A stretch of 64,000 bases of DNA from Bagarius yarrelli. Taxonomy: Eukaryota > Chordata > Actinopteri > Siluriformes > Sisoridae. Every line of letters begins with the position of its first letter. Position 1 is the first letter of the stretch. Shown piece after piece: positions 35,167-45,230 of the stretch. Location of the stretch: the NCBI GenBank assembly GCA_005784505.1, contig VCAZ01000118.1, positions 1,019,429 through 1,083,428 of the forward strand, written 5' to 3'. Position numbers and translations under genes: made by a program. The notes under the pieces were generated by a model, which did not search any database, was not told the DNA's origin, and saw nothing but the letters and a program-made list of their open reading frames with translations.

Positions 35167-36439
35167 CATCTGGGAAGTGGTGGCTCATGGCTAGGGTTGG
35201 ACTACCAACTTGAAGATTGTGGGTTCGTTTCCTAGCTTTACCAAGCTACCACTGTTGGGCCCCTGAGCAAGGCCCTGAACCCCCAGTTGTATAAATAAGC
35301 TCAGTTGTATAAATCAGATAAATGTATGTCGTTCTGGATAAGGGCGTCTGCTAAATGCTGTAAATGTGTCTATCTATCCATCCATCCATCCAGAACCTTC
35401 TTACTGTAAGGCAATAGTGTTACCTGTGTGCCAGGAAATAATTAATATCTTCCTCATAATATGAACTACACACTTAATCCAGTGGAAGGTAGAACTTCTG
35501 TTAATTTGCCCTGAATGATGTGATGTTCTCCTTGTATATTTGCACAGCGGTGGTGAGTTCGGTTTGGAACACCAGATATGACCGTGTAATAACAGTAAAA
35601 CTGACGAATACCTGTTATACCTGCAGGATGTGACGCAGAAGTGTGTGTTTCAGCAGCAGGGAAGTGTGTGTGAGCTGATGCCTTCAACCTATCACGTCTG
35701 CACTGAACCAGCTCAGAGTGCAGCTCTTCCACATGGCCATTAAAGACAGGAGACACATCTGAAGGACAAGAAAAGTCAGCTTCAAATTAAAGAGGTGTGT
35801 TTAAATGGTAATTAAGACAAGTAAGTGAAGGAGGCGTGGCCTCTGTGTATTAGTCTAAGTAAAAGAGGCGTGGCCTTTGTGTATCAGTCCAAATGAAGGA
35901 GGCGTGGCCTTTGTGTATCAGTCCAAATGAAGGAGGCGTGGCCTCTGTGAATCAGTCCAAATAAAGGAGGCGTGGCCTTTGTGTATCAGTCCAAATGAAG
36001 GAGGTGTGGCCTTTGTGTATCAGTCCAAATAAAGGAGGCATGGCCTTTGTGTATCAGTCCAAATGAAGGAGGCGTGGCCTTTGTGTATCAGTCCAAATGA
36101 AGGAGGCGTGGCCTTTGTGTATCAGTCCAAATGAAGGAGGCGTGGCCTTTGTGTATCAGTCCAAATGAAGGAGGCGTGGCCTCTGTGAATCAGTCTTAGT
36201 GATACATATTTTTTTCCCTCACATTTGTTTTTAACTTATTTTTTAGGCAAGTGCACAAACTGCCTCTCACAGAAGCTCTGTGTTCCTATTATCAGTTGTT
36301 GAGTTAGAGTCTTTGGTGTGATCTTACCTTGTTGTCTCCTTAGTGCCTCGGTGAGATGTTGTAACATTTCCGCCTGTTTTAGACACAATAACTGCAGACG
36401 CAGGAACTCCTGATACAAAGCGGTGTACGCTTCCTCCAT
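33300..36439 (-). CDS. TANK-like protein with C-terminal zinc finger
   Basis: Four coding exons: 36439-36328, 35758-35621, 34713-34514, 33473-33300. GT/AG borders and phases agree, giving 207 residues. Residues 1-37 form a Leu/Gln-rich helix ([20 protein letters not shown]). Residues 110-135 ([16 protein letters not shown]) recall the TBK1-binding helix of TANK. A Q6 run lies at 142-147. Residues 151-158 RPWSSSFL are followed by a zinc finger [11 protein letters not shown]...FLRHLTTH with Cys181, Cys184, His201, His205. Human TANK ends with a near-identical finger (RVCEFCQAVFP as I recall it). TANK is an adaptor that links TRAFs and TBK1/IKKe in interferon and NF-kB signalling. The protein is about half the size of TANK. 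Function is inferred from the finger; the rest is weakly similar. Confidence 0.82.
34300..34405 (-). repeat. SINE fragment in TANK-like intron 3
   Basis: Minus-strand head: AGCAGTGGCAGCAG, a degenerate GAACTGAACACACAACCTTT, then ACCACTGAGCTACCACTTCT. Confidence 0.6.
34726..34781. repeat. (CA)n microsatellite
   Basis: A pure CA run that is (TG)n on the sense strand of the TANK-like gene. It ends about 12 bases before the acceptor of exon 3. Confidence 0.95.
35087..35370 (+). repeat. (CATC)n/(TATC)n array and adjoining full SINE
   Basis: A CATC run changes to TATC at about 35133. A complete plus-strand SINE follows from about 35172: head GTGGTGGCTCATGGCTAGGG, middle GGGCCCCTGAGCAAGGCCCT, tail TCGTTCTGGATAAGGGCGTC, ending in GCTGTAAATGTG and a new CATC run. 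Confidence 0.85.
35817..36200 (+). repeat. Minisatellite GGAGGCGTGGCC in TANK-like intron 1
   Basis: Eleven copies of a 34-bp unit: GAGGCGTGGCCTTTGTGTAT then CAGTCCAAATGAAG. Copies 1, 4 and 11 carry CTCTGTG variants; copy 6 has GGTGTGG and copy 7 has GGCATGG. The copies are much more alike than in the related array at 10900-11410. Confidence 0.95.
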
Positions 36440-36535
36440 CTCACACTCTCGCTGGTTCTCGCTGTGTTTCACACTCCGTGTCCTGCTTTCGTGTTGTTCT
36501 CTTTTCGTCACACTGAATCATTCAGCCGCGTCGTG
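36440..36535 (-). other. TANK-like 5'UTR segment with upstream ORF
   Basis: An acceptor (CCTCTTCCAG) sets the start of this exon at 36535. A 26-codon upstream ORF starts at ATG 36521 and stops with TGA at 36443-36441. A single base separates that stop from the main ATG at 36439. The frame leading into the main ORF has no ATG upstream, only a GTG at 36511. Confidence 0.55.
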
Positions 36536-37370
36536 CTGGAAGAGGAACAGGGAGGAAACGCGGAAGGGGAAGAACCGTGCAGGAAGATTCAATCATTATC
36601 AGCTGAGAGTTTAAATAACACACTGGGTTCTGCAATACTTGAATATAGAACATCAGTAGATTACAGTAGCAGGCGTCAGGGTCAGGATGGCATGTCACAT
36701 ACACTACCATACAGACCACTCAGAGCAGAGGGACAAACGTGTTTTCTGTGAGGGACACATAAATGTTCCTTTCTTTAATGGGGGTTATGCAGGTGGGACA
36801 GGTTCCACAGTGACTCCCAGTGTAATATGAGAATGATTTTAAATGTAGTTATTTTGCTTCCTAATGTTAGATTAGTTGATTATTTTGTTATGACTGTACA
36901 GACGAATAGGCTTAAATAGAATAAATAGAATAATAACAAATCACTCGTCCACTTGTCTGCATTTGGTCATTTTGTTCTCTCTGTGAATTTTCTTGTTGGC
37001 TGTAATGTGGTAGCACCTGATCAGAACCATGGAACCTTCTGTTGGTGGTGAATCCAACCAATAATTATTATAGTCTAATAACTAAGGGGGGATTTTAGTT
37101 TTAAGGCAACTTTTATCATTAAATACAGATTATAATATGAGGAATTACATGTCACTCATACTGCCATACTAAACAACACTTAAAGTAGAGCATTCATACT
37201 ACTATACTAAACAACCCTTAAAGCACCTATACCATCATACTAAACATGTAAGTAAAGTAAAGCACCCATACTAAACAACACATCAATAAAGAACAGCACT
37301 CATACTACTCTACTCATAAACACTTAAAGTAAAGCACTCATACTACCATACTTAACAACAGATAAATAAA

Positions 37371-37422
<52 letters not shown>

Positions 37423-37879
37423 TAGGAAGATATATTTAAAGATGGACACTAATACTACACTACTGAATAGTATGTATGAACAATACAATTCCAATAATGC
37501 TGTATTTAATATTAACTAATGCTATACTAACATGTCATGTGTTTAAATATTGAGTATTATTATTATGACATCTATAAGTGCATAAAAAATGATAATATAA
37601 GCAATTCCTATAGTAATAAAGTGAATGTTATTGTTAAAGATTAACCGTCACTGTAAACCCTAATTTCAGCCGCACTAACTTACTACACAGGACCCTAACT
37701 GACTTAAATAAATAGTATGGAATAATAGTACACTGCTAAATAGGATGTTAGAGTTAAACGCCTTTAAATAAGTCTTTAGATATTATTATAGTACACTAGT
37801 AACAGGTTTTATTCGGCGTTACCATGACGACAACAGATTAAAGCGCATTGCAATGAGTCGTTTGTAAATCAGTACATAC
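36536..37879. other. TANK-like leader intron (inferred), AT-rich
   Basis: The region between the candidate donor at 37879 and the acceptor at 36536. It contains a perfect (AT)n run at about 37374-37419 and short repeats of CACTCATACTACCATACT type around 37150-37370. No coding sequence was seen. Confidence 0.45.
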
Positions 37880-38065
37880 CCCCAAAAACTCCTGTCCAGC
37901 TGGAGCAGCGGCCTTGGTGTCAAATAAATATGTGTGTGTGTGTGTTTCTGTTCTGTGTGTTTCATAAACCTGTTTGTTTAGTCTATAAAAAACTTCATTT
38001 CCGGGTGTCGCGCGTTTCCAGAAAGTGAAATCAGGAAGTGAGAATTTCGCGTAGGGTCACGTGAC
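37880..38065 (-). promoter_or_regulatory. Candidate TANK-like promoter and noncoding exon 1
   Basis: On the minus strand a strong donor GGG|GTATGT lies at 37880/37879. Upstream are ETS-like CCCGGAAATG, a GC-rich CGCGCGACACC, the plus-strand word GAAAGTGAAA (38021-38030), which fits the ISRE pattern GAAANNGAAA, and a palindromic E-box TCACGTGA (38057-38064). A plus-strand TATAAAA at 37984-37990 lies inside the region. The transcription start is not determined. Confidence 0.42.
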
Positions 38066-38589
38066 ACACACCAGCCTATTAAATCAGTAGCATGTTTTAC
38101 CGAAGAGGGGGAAAAATAATTTAATAATATATTTTTACTTGTTTCGGTCCAAATGTAATAATTAATTTAATTAATATATTTTAAAAAGGGTTTGATAATT
38201 CTGTGCTGGTGGAAAATAAAGCGATATATAAAAGAAGAAAGATGCCACACTGCCTTTTTAGCTCAAAGTAATTTTATATTATTATATTCCAAAAAGACCA
38301 CAGATAATAATAATGTAAAAAATTAAAAAACAAAACATTAAAAAAAGAAATAAATAAATAAAAAAAACCTGAAAGCAAAGATATGAAAGCATGTATTTCA
38401 TATAATAGATTAAAAACGGAATATAATTTTGTAAGAATGTTTGTATACACTTTTCAAACAAACAAAAAACTCACACAGACCATCGAATCCGCACACACTG
38501 CATTTTAAGACAACGGCAAAGTGAGTCACTGAATGCAAACAACTTCAGTTATAGAAAATTTAAACACAACCATAAGTGGAATGCTGAAA

Positions 38590-38965
38590 GGTTCAAGTGA
38601 GTCGATCTAAAGACTTGGATGAGTCGATATTAAGACCCGGGTGAATCGATGAAAAGATTCAAGAAAGCCGATATAAAGACTCGAGTGAGTCGAGGGAAAG
38701 ACTCGAGTGAGTCGAGGGAAAGACTCGAGTGAGTCGAGGGAAAGACTCGAGTGAGTCGAGGGAAAGACTCGAGTGAGTCGATGGAAAGACTCGAGTGAGT
38801 CGATGGAAAGACTCGAGTGAGTCGATGGAAAGACTCGAGTGAGTCGATGGAAAGACTCGAGTGAGTCGATGGAAATATTCGGGTGAGTCAAGGTAAAAAT
38901 TCGGGTGAGTCAATGTAAATATTATTGAGTCAAGGTAAAAATTCGGGTGAGTCGAGGTAAAGAGT
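38590..38965. repeat. 22-bp minisatellite, letmd1 3' flank
   Basis: About 16 units. Nine central units are nearly perfect: GACTCGAGTGAGTCGA then GGGAAA or TGGAAA. The units change from GAGGGAAA to GATGGAAA in the middle, and the ends decay on both sides. The array begins about 50 bases past the letmd1 stop, so it may lie in its 3'UTR. The minus-strand Ser/Thr/Leu frames are artefacts. Confidence 0.93.
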
Positions 38966-39014
38966 TTCTTCGGTAAACAGGAAAAAGATGACGTGTTATG
39001 AGGACCAGTCTTGT

Positions 39015-42000
39015 TTACTTGCTCACTGGCGGGTAGTTGAGCGTGAGCAGCGTCATACTGTGCAGTAACAGGGAGATTTCGGATTCTGTGGAATAAAAAA
39101 AACAGGAAAGTCAGTAATTCAATCAGAATAAAACTACATTACATTTCCATCATACAGCAGACGCCCTCATCCAGACTGACATACAAAAGATCATGAAACA
39201 AAGTGGAACAACCGGCAAACGGGTGAAAAAGAGCAAAAAGATTTCTTTTTAGATTTTATATGTCCAGTGTCGAGGAAATGCAAAAAGAGGTGGGTTTTTT
39301 AATCGTGTCTTGGAGACAGTCACTGAATCGGCTGCTTTGTTATTGATGTGAAGTTTATTCCACTAACTTGGTGCCAGAAAAGAGAAAAGTCCGACCTCGT
39401 GTCTTAAGGGATGGTGAGGCAGTCGAGCGGTGCTTATGGATCTGAGTTTGGGAATGAAACATGCAGAGACGGTTTGCTGTTTACTTTGATCCGATCTAAA
39501 TGAAGATATTTTATTGTTGAATTTCTTGGTCACTGATTCGTCCTCTTTATTCACGGAATGACTCGAGTGATGTGTAAGGAGCCTCACACGACATTTCATA
39601 TCAGTAATTAAACATCTATGACGCAGTGACACACTGAAAGGAATCAAACGACTTGATAGAAATGACTTCATATTTCTATGCTGTAAATTCAAAACTTAAG
39701 TATTCCTATGATTTTTTATATTTCTGTGTGTTAAAGTTAGTTTTAACTGATTCTTTAAACAGGAAAGTTAAAATTCTATTAGTATCTGTTTAAGGAGCAC
39801 ATCTACAACTGACCTTTGACCTTTGCGGAGAGCTCCAGCCATTGATGAAGCCACTCGCGACACTGACTGGAGGTCAGCTGACTGCCGTTCAGCCCTCGGA
39901 AGTCACACGCCTGATAAAGAAAGAAGAATAAATACAGAAATAACTTTTAAGTGTTGTGAAAGAGTGTTTAAATAGTAAATAAAAAAATTTGGGCACAAAC
40001 AGGACACGATATAAAGCAGCCATGAGTGCTAAGCCACGCCCCCTTTCCATCTCATCAAACCACATAACGTCTTGCTTAGAACTCCACATACTCCTGTGGG
40101 TGCCAAAACTTTTTTTTTATAAAACCAGACAGTAAGAGAGAGTCTGAGGTTCGGACTTGTCTTGTTTCTTCCTCGGTGAGCTGATGGAGCCCGAGGTGCT
40201 GCAGGGAGCGGTCCAGATACAGCAGGTCCAGGGCTTTGGTGGTGAGCCGCCTCCGCATCAGAAAACTGGGAAACCAGACGATTAGAGAGAGCTGAGACGC
40301 TAACAACCTCTAAACCAGAGACAGACAAAACAAACGAGACTGAGTGAAAATTTAGAAAAGACAAACCGATTCCGTAAGTTTTTATCGCTTGGTGAAGGTG
40401 AGTATATTCTTCTCGATTTAATGGTATATCCAGTGGAAGTTCTGCAGATTCACTGACCAGATGATGAGGTTCCACAAACTGCAGTCCCAGAGGAGAAATT
40501 GCGCGGAAGACGTCCTGTACGTCGGTGACCTCTGAGACTCGCGGGTGTTTTCCGTCCTGAACCTGCAGAATAAAAAAAACCCACCAGGTTTAGCGGTACT
40601 CCTATCCTGCGAGTGCTGCGAGTCTTTTTTTTTTGGAAATAGTTGCTGTTGTTCTAATCTGAAATATGGGCGGAGCTTGTCTTACATTTATTCGCCTAAC
40701 AAATTAGCAGCTAGTTTTTTCATCAGGTGACATCTAATATCAGGTAATCTGTCAATTATATCATCCATATTGCAATTACAATTTTAGAAATGGGTCAGAT
40801 GCTAGAATTCAGGTAAAAATAGTTTATTGTCTTTGAAATGGCGACATCTGGTGGTGAAATGCGTGTAGGTGCAGCTGTCAACAATAAAATAAGATCAATC
40901 TATATTAAACGATAAAATACACATTACATCATCAGTTGTCTTCTTAACCCTGGCCAAATGTAAATACTTGTATGTTAGAATAACACTTATTTAACACTAA
41001 CCTTGGCGCACAGGTAGAGGAGGTTCTGCCGGTATGTCCCGCTCACACGTGCTGCGCTCAACATTAAGCTGTCCAGGATCTTCAGCTGACACTGAGAGCG
41101 TTTTTTGTGGTCGATCATCTGGTACTTTCTCTGCTGCTGCGGAGTCCAGAAATGTCGAAACAAAAGCTGACGAGGAAACAAACACCTGCGGAGAAAAAGG
41201 AAACGAAAGCTTTCATAACAGCCACTTAAACTGCAATAAGCAGCTACATAAAGTTGAGTTAAGTCTTTAAGACAAACGACATTAAAATCATAAACAACAT
41301 TCTAAAATCTTTTTACAGCATGTGTACGTTTTTAATCAGATTATTTTATTTATGCAGATTTGATATTTTGTTATGTAAATTTGAAAGACGTTAGAACAAG
41401 AAATCAATTCTTCCACTAGCTCCTGCCACAGTTTACAAACATTTCGATTTTTATTGAAAAAGAAATGACAATTAGCCCTTCAGAGGAAAAAAATTAATCT
41501 TTGCTTTAAATCAGTGACTTGTCAAATTAGTGGCAAACATCTGGTGGTGAAATAGGTGTAAGTGCAGTTTTTTAAAATAATAAAATAAAACAAAGTTGTG
41601 TATTTGTGTGCTTGTGTTTTTATGCTTAAAACTTTTGATTAGCGTTAAAGTTAATATTCAGCAAAAGGCAGATCATGTGACCTGCAGAAAACATTATAAT
41701 AACTTCAGAATAAATTATACGAACAGATCAAAAGTCTGTAAAACATTTCTGTCATTCCAGCTTTTATGAGCACTGAGAGGAGGTGGAATGTTTGAGTTCA
41801 GATCTGCTCTGATGAGTGAATCACTGTGTGACTGTAACTGAGCTCAGATCAGTTTATACATAAAAACACTTCACACGGACAAACGGGACTCACATGAGGA
41901 TGAACACGAAGCCGATGGCGAAGGGAGGAAGAGAGATGACAAGCAGCGGAGCAGCTTTGATCAGGTCGCGCCGGAACTGAAACACAATCAGATACAAATA

Positions 42001-44221
42001 CACCCGTATATGTGTGTGTGTGTGTGTGTTTGAGAGAGAGAGAGTGAGAAAAGGTATTTAAAATACTGCTGATAAAAGATCAGACTGATGTTGTAATAGA
42101 AGAAAAAAATTGTTGGATTCATGCTAACGATCAGGAAACGTCGCTGGGGTTCGGCATTAATCTGTTTTACACACGTTAAAGACTAGAAGTGGGAATCTTT
42201 AGGTACTTTACGATCCGATCGATTCTGGGATGTTTATATCTTTACATTTTAATTAGAATTTGGAGTTTCTCCACCTTTTGTTTATAGTTATCATATTTGT
42301 CATCAATCCTAAAAAAGATGATTTGGTTTTTATAAATGTTCTTTGATGAATAAAGTTCAGTGTTCCGGATGAACTGAAGCTCTGAAAGAAACATGGACAC
42401 GTCAGATTATTAGAACGTTTATAAAGAACACTTAAGTAACGCTGTAAGAACACACTGTACCTCCACTCAGGCACCTGTAACGGTGTGTGTGTGAAACCCT
42501 GTGTTATCCACAACAGAGAACCGGCACAAATCTTTGGCAATAAAACCGCCGCCGACCGACTGATTCAGTTCAGCTTTATTTCAGAATCCGGTGAAAGTTT
42601 TGCGAAATGTTTTCACACCGTCGACTTGACATTTAATGTTGATTTTTGTTGAAATTAATTAAATTCTCCAGCATCCGTACGTACGAGTGTCAGTCGGTGT
42701 TTATGTAACAGACTACACTGTTTATTAGGTTCAGAGGGGGTAATTTAGTGTCAGCACTCATTCTCTGTGTGTGAGTAAATGCATTTTCCCCCTCTGGGCT
42801 TGCCGTAGTTTGGTGAAAGTGCATTTTGGACTGCTTTCGTTCTTTATTATATTAAATTCGAGTGTTTAGGTGAGACATTTTTCTATATTTTGCACGCACA
42901 GACTCGCACCAGCGCCATCTTATTTGAAGAATCGATTCAGGAATCATTAGAGAAAGAATTGCGATGCATCAATGAATCGATTTTCTTTCCCAGCCCTAAT
43001 TACAGACAGATAATTCAGGTCGTTAGACTTCGGGACCGTTTCTCTGATGTGCATCACAAACCCGAACGCACCACAATGAGTCGATTCATCTGTCGATACG
43101 GGAGATCTCTGTAATGCAGCCGGTTCATCCACATGTTCCGCTTGATTCTACCAACTTCCTTTACGTCATCCAGCAGCAGCCGAAACCCTGGAACAGATCA
43201 TATCAGATCAGATCAGTGTGTGAAGCAGAATAAACTCAGAGACTCCATTTTTACAGCGTGTCCCCCTCCTGTCTTTCACCCTTTCAGAGACGGCTAGGAT
43301 TAGACTCCAGCAGATCCCTGTGACCCCGAATTAGGGAATAAGCGGCTATAGAAGATGAATAAATATATAGTCCTGAAGTGCTTATGCACAAACACACACA
43401 CACAGTGATTTATTTATTTATTTACTTACAGTAATATGACGACAGACAGTTTATTCCACTAGAAAAGTGACAGTGACGTTTTTACAGATCGGCACTGAAG
43501 ACCAAGTGTTAAAACTGAAATGCCTGTTGGTAAATCTGGGGGGGGGGGGGGGGGGGCGGGGCTCAGACTGCACTTACCTTTCATCAGGGTTTGGTACAGG
43601 ATGGAGAAACGAGGAAATCTCTGCTGTAAGAAACGCTCACACCTTTTATTCATCTTCTGTAGAATTCCCAGTCTGACAGGTGAGCTGGAGTAAAAACTAA
43701 CAACAACAAAAGACTAAACAATAAATAACAATAACAATCTTCCTCATTGACTCTATTTCTCTATATAACCTATTCTATAATTATGCAAACAACATTTTTT
43801 TGTGTTATTGTTATATATATTTTTTATTTTTCTGTAAAATATTTCGACTCAATTGAATTTCATATAATTAAAATTATTATTAGAAAAGAAAAAACAGACT
43901 ATTTTATCATAAATAATCTTAATAATGTTTCAGTCTCTGCACATTAAAATCTTAAATGATCTGATAGAGCAGAAACTGAAATAAACACATAACAACTTAA
44001 GATAAAACTAATTATAACTTCACGCCACTGCACTAGTGAACCCAAAGAAACGTTTAACGTCAATGAACGCAGCATATCGGGTTGTTTTTCCCCTGTAACC
44101 GTCCACATACAGCACGAGCCCACAGGAAGCAGAAACACTGTGTATCTTACGTTAATGGGACGCGTCCCGTCACTGTCCATTGCTCGTGGATAAAACCGGC
44201 TCGTCTGCAGAGTCGAAGCAT
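39015..44221 (-). CDS. letmd1: LETM1 domain-containing protein 1
   Basis: LETMD1 is a mitochondrial inner-membrane protein with a LETM1-like ribosome-binding fold. It is needed for mitochondrial function and thermogenesis in mammals. Nine exons: 44221-44151, 43684-43578, 43187-43072, 41976-41894, 41185-41002, 40562-40458, 40309-40157, 39910-39814, 39085-39015. Frames join into 328 residues (human 360). The first exon gives a mitochondrial targeting-type start (MLRLCRRAGFIHEQW). Landmarks: FPRFSILYQTLMKG; IKRNMWMN; a membrane segment at about 105-130 (LLVISLPPFAIGFVFILM); FPRQLLFRHFWTPQQQ; PSFLMRRRL; CDFRGLNGSQLTSSQCREWL; SLLLHSMTLLTLNYP. Exon 7 ends at a weak donor (CAA|GTCCGA). A 7-codon upstream ORF lies at 44266-44243. 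The gene is head to head with cnpy2. Confidence 0.93.
40840..40895. repeat. Short repeat pair in letmd1 introns (copy 1)
   Basis: The core ACATCTGGTGGTGAAAT is followed by GTGTAGGTGCAG and an A/T-rich end. A related copy lies at about 41530-41580 in the preceding intron. The minus-strand word CACCACCAGATGTCGCC is CTCF-like. Confidence 0.5.
43260..43365 (+). repeat. Dispersed fish repeat fragment
   Basis: TCACCCTTTCAGAGACGGCT, then CTCCAGCAGATCCCTGTGAC and CCCGAATTAGGGAATAAGCG. The same family is present in a longer form at 53215-53460. I recognise it as a widespread fish repeat but cannot name it. Confidence 0.65.
43541..43558 (+). repeat. Poly-G run
   Basis: A 16- to 17-base G run lies in letmd1 intron 2, close to exon 2. 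It is C on the sense strand. Confidence 0.9.
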
Positions 44222-45215
44222 GTTTTAAAGCGTAAATATTTGTCAAAATTGTTTCTCCACCAACATGACAGAGCGGTGGGATTTCCGGGTTATAGTATAT
44301 GTTTTTTGGGGAGCGTTCGAGGTGCTCAACTTTCACTCGATTTGCGCAGACCCGAAGGGACGTGCGGAATTACTTAAACTACTCATAACGTCATAACAAA
44401 ATACATTCAAACTAAAAGAAAACAAAACAACAATCAGTGTGTTTATTTTAGTGAACATTTATGTTTATTATTTACATAAAAGAAAAACAAAAGTCGTTAT
44501 TTATCAGCTTAGCAATTTAGCGGTTATTGAAGACAATCAGCGCCCTCTAGCGGCTCTATGTTGCATTTCAGTTTTGTTGCACTGCAACCGAAAGTGGATG
44601 ACTGGCATTTAGAAAATAAATAAATAAACAATCTAAATAAATAAATACATTTAGAAGTAACATATTTTAAAATGATTTTTATATGCGTTAAATACGATTA
44701 AACATTGTATTTTATGTGAAATATGTATTAATATGTTTAAAATGTAAAATATTTGTTAAAATATAAAATGAAATAAAAATGAATTATGTTAATGTCTGTT
44801 CAGTTTGTACATGTTTATCTTTTAATACTAAGCTTTTATTAACGATATTATGCTCTTATAATTTAAAAAAGTATTTTTATAGTAAGTAAATTTGGAAAAA
44901 TATTTTCTTTTTTTATTTGTGAATTTTTATTTAATTTATAATTTGTGAAATTGTAAAGTAGCCTCGCTGGTTGGGGTCCTCCGGAGTTTGATTCAGGCGG
45001 ATCCTCGGACAGCCCCGAGCAGCTCGGTCACGTCATCAGTTCTGTGTGATGGACCAGCGTGGAAGAATCGCGTCGGAATTCTGGTGATTGAAAACTAAAG
45101 AAATTTCAATAAAAGTGTAGGTTTTTCTCTGCGTGTCGGCTTTAATAGTGTGTGTGTGTGTTTAAACCGTGAGTGGAATTTATTTGCTCAGATTGTGAGA
45201 TTGGTTGTGTTTCAG
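44222..45215. promoter_or_regulatory. Bidirectional region letmd1/cnpy2
   Basis: About 1 kb separates the letmd1 start (minus strand) from the cnpy2 leader acceptor (plus strand). The middle is AT-rich. A minus-strand CTCF-like word CCGCTAGAGGGCGC lies at 44540-44553. GC-richer sequence with TCACGTCATC at about 45027 and a GCGTCGG run mark the probable cnpy2 promoter and noncoding exon near 44990-45115. Transcription starts are inferred. Confidence 0.4.
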
Positions 45216-45230
45216 ATCCGAAGGTTAAAG

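Noticed and set aside
35817..36200. Regular repeats of 34 bp that could suggest a CRISPR array
   Set aside because: Units abut without unique spacers, the host is a eukaryote and no cas-like genes exist; it is a minisatellite.
36440..36511. N-terminal extension of the TANK-like protein from 36511
   Set aside because: The codon at 36511 is GTG and not ATG; the first in-frame ATG is at 36439.
38607..38913. Repeated Ser/Thr/Leu peptide frames
   Set aside because: They are translations of the 22-bp minisatellite in two frames, with no independent gene support.
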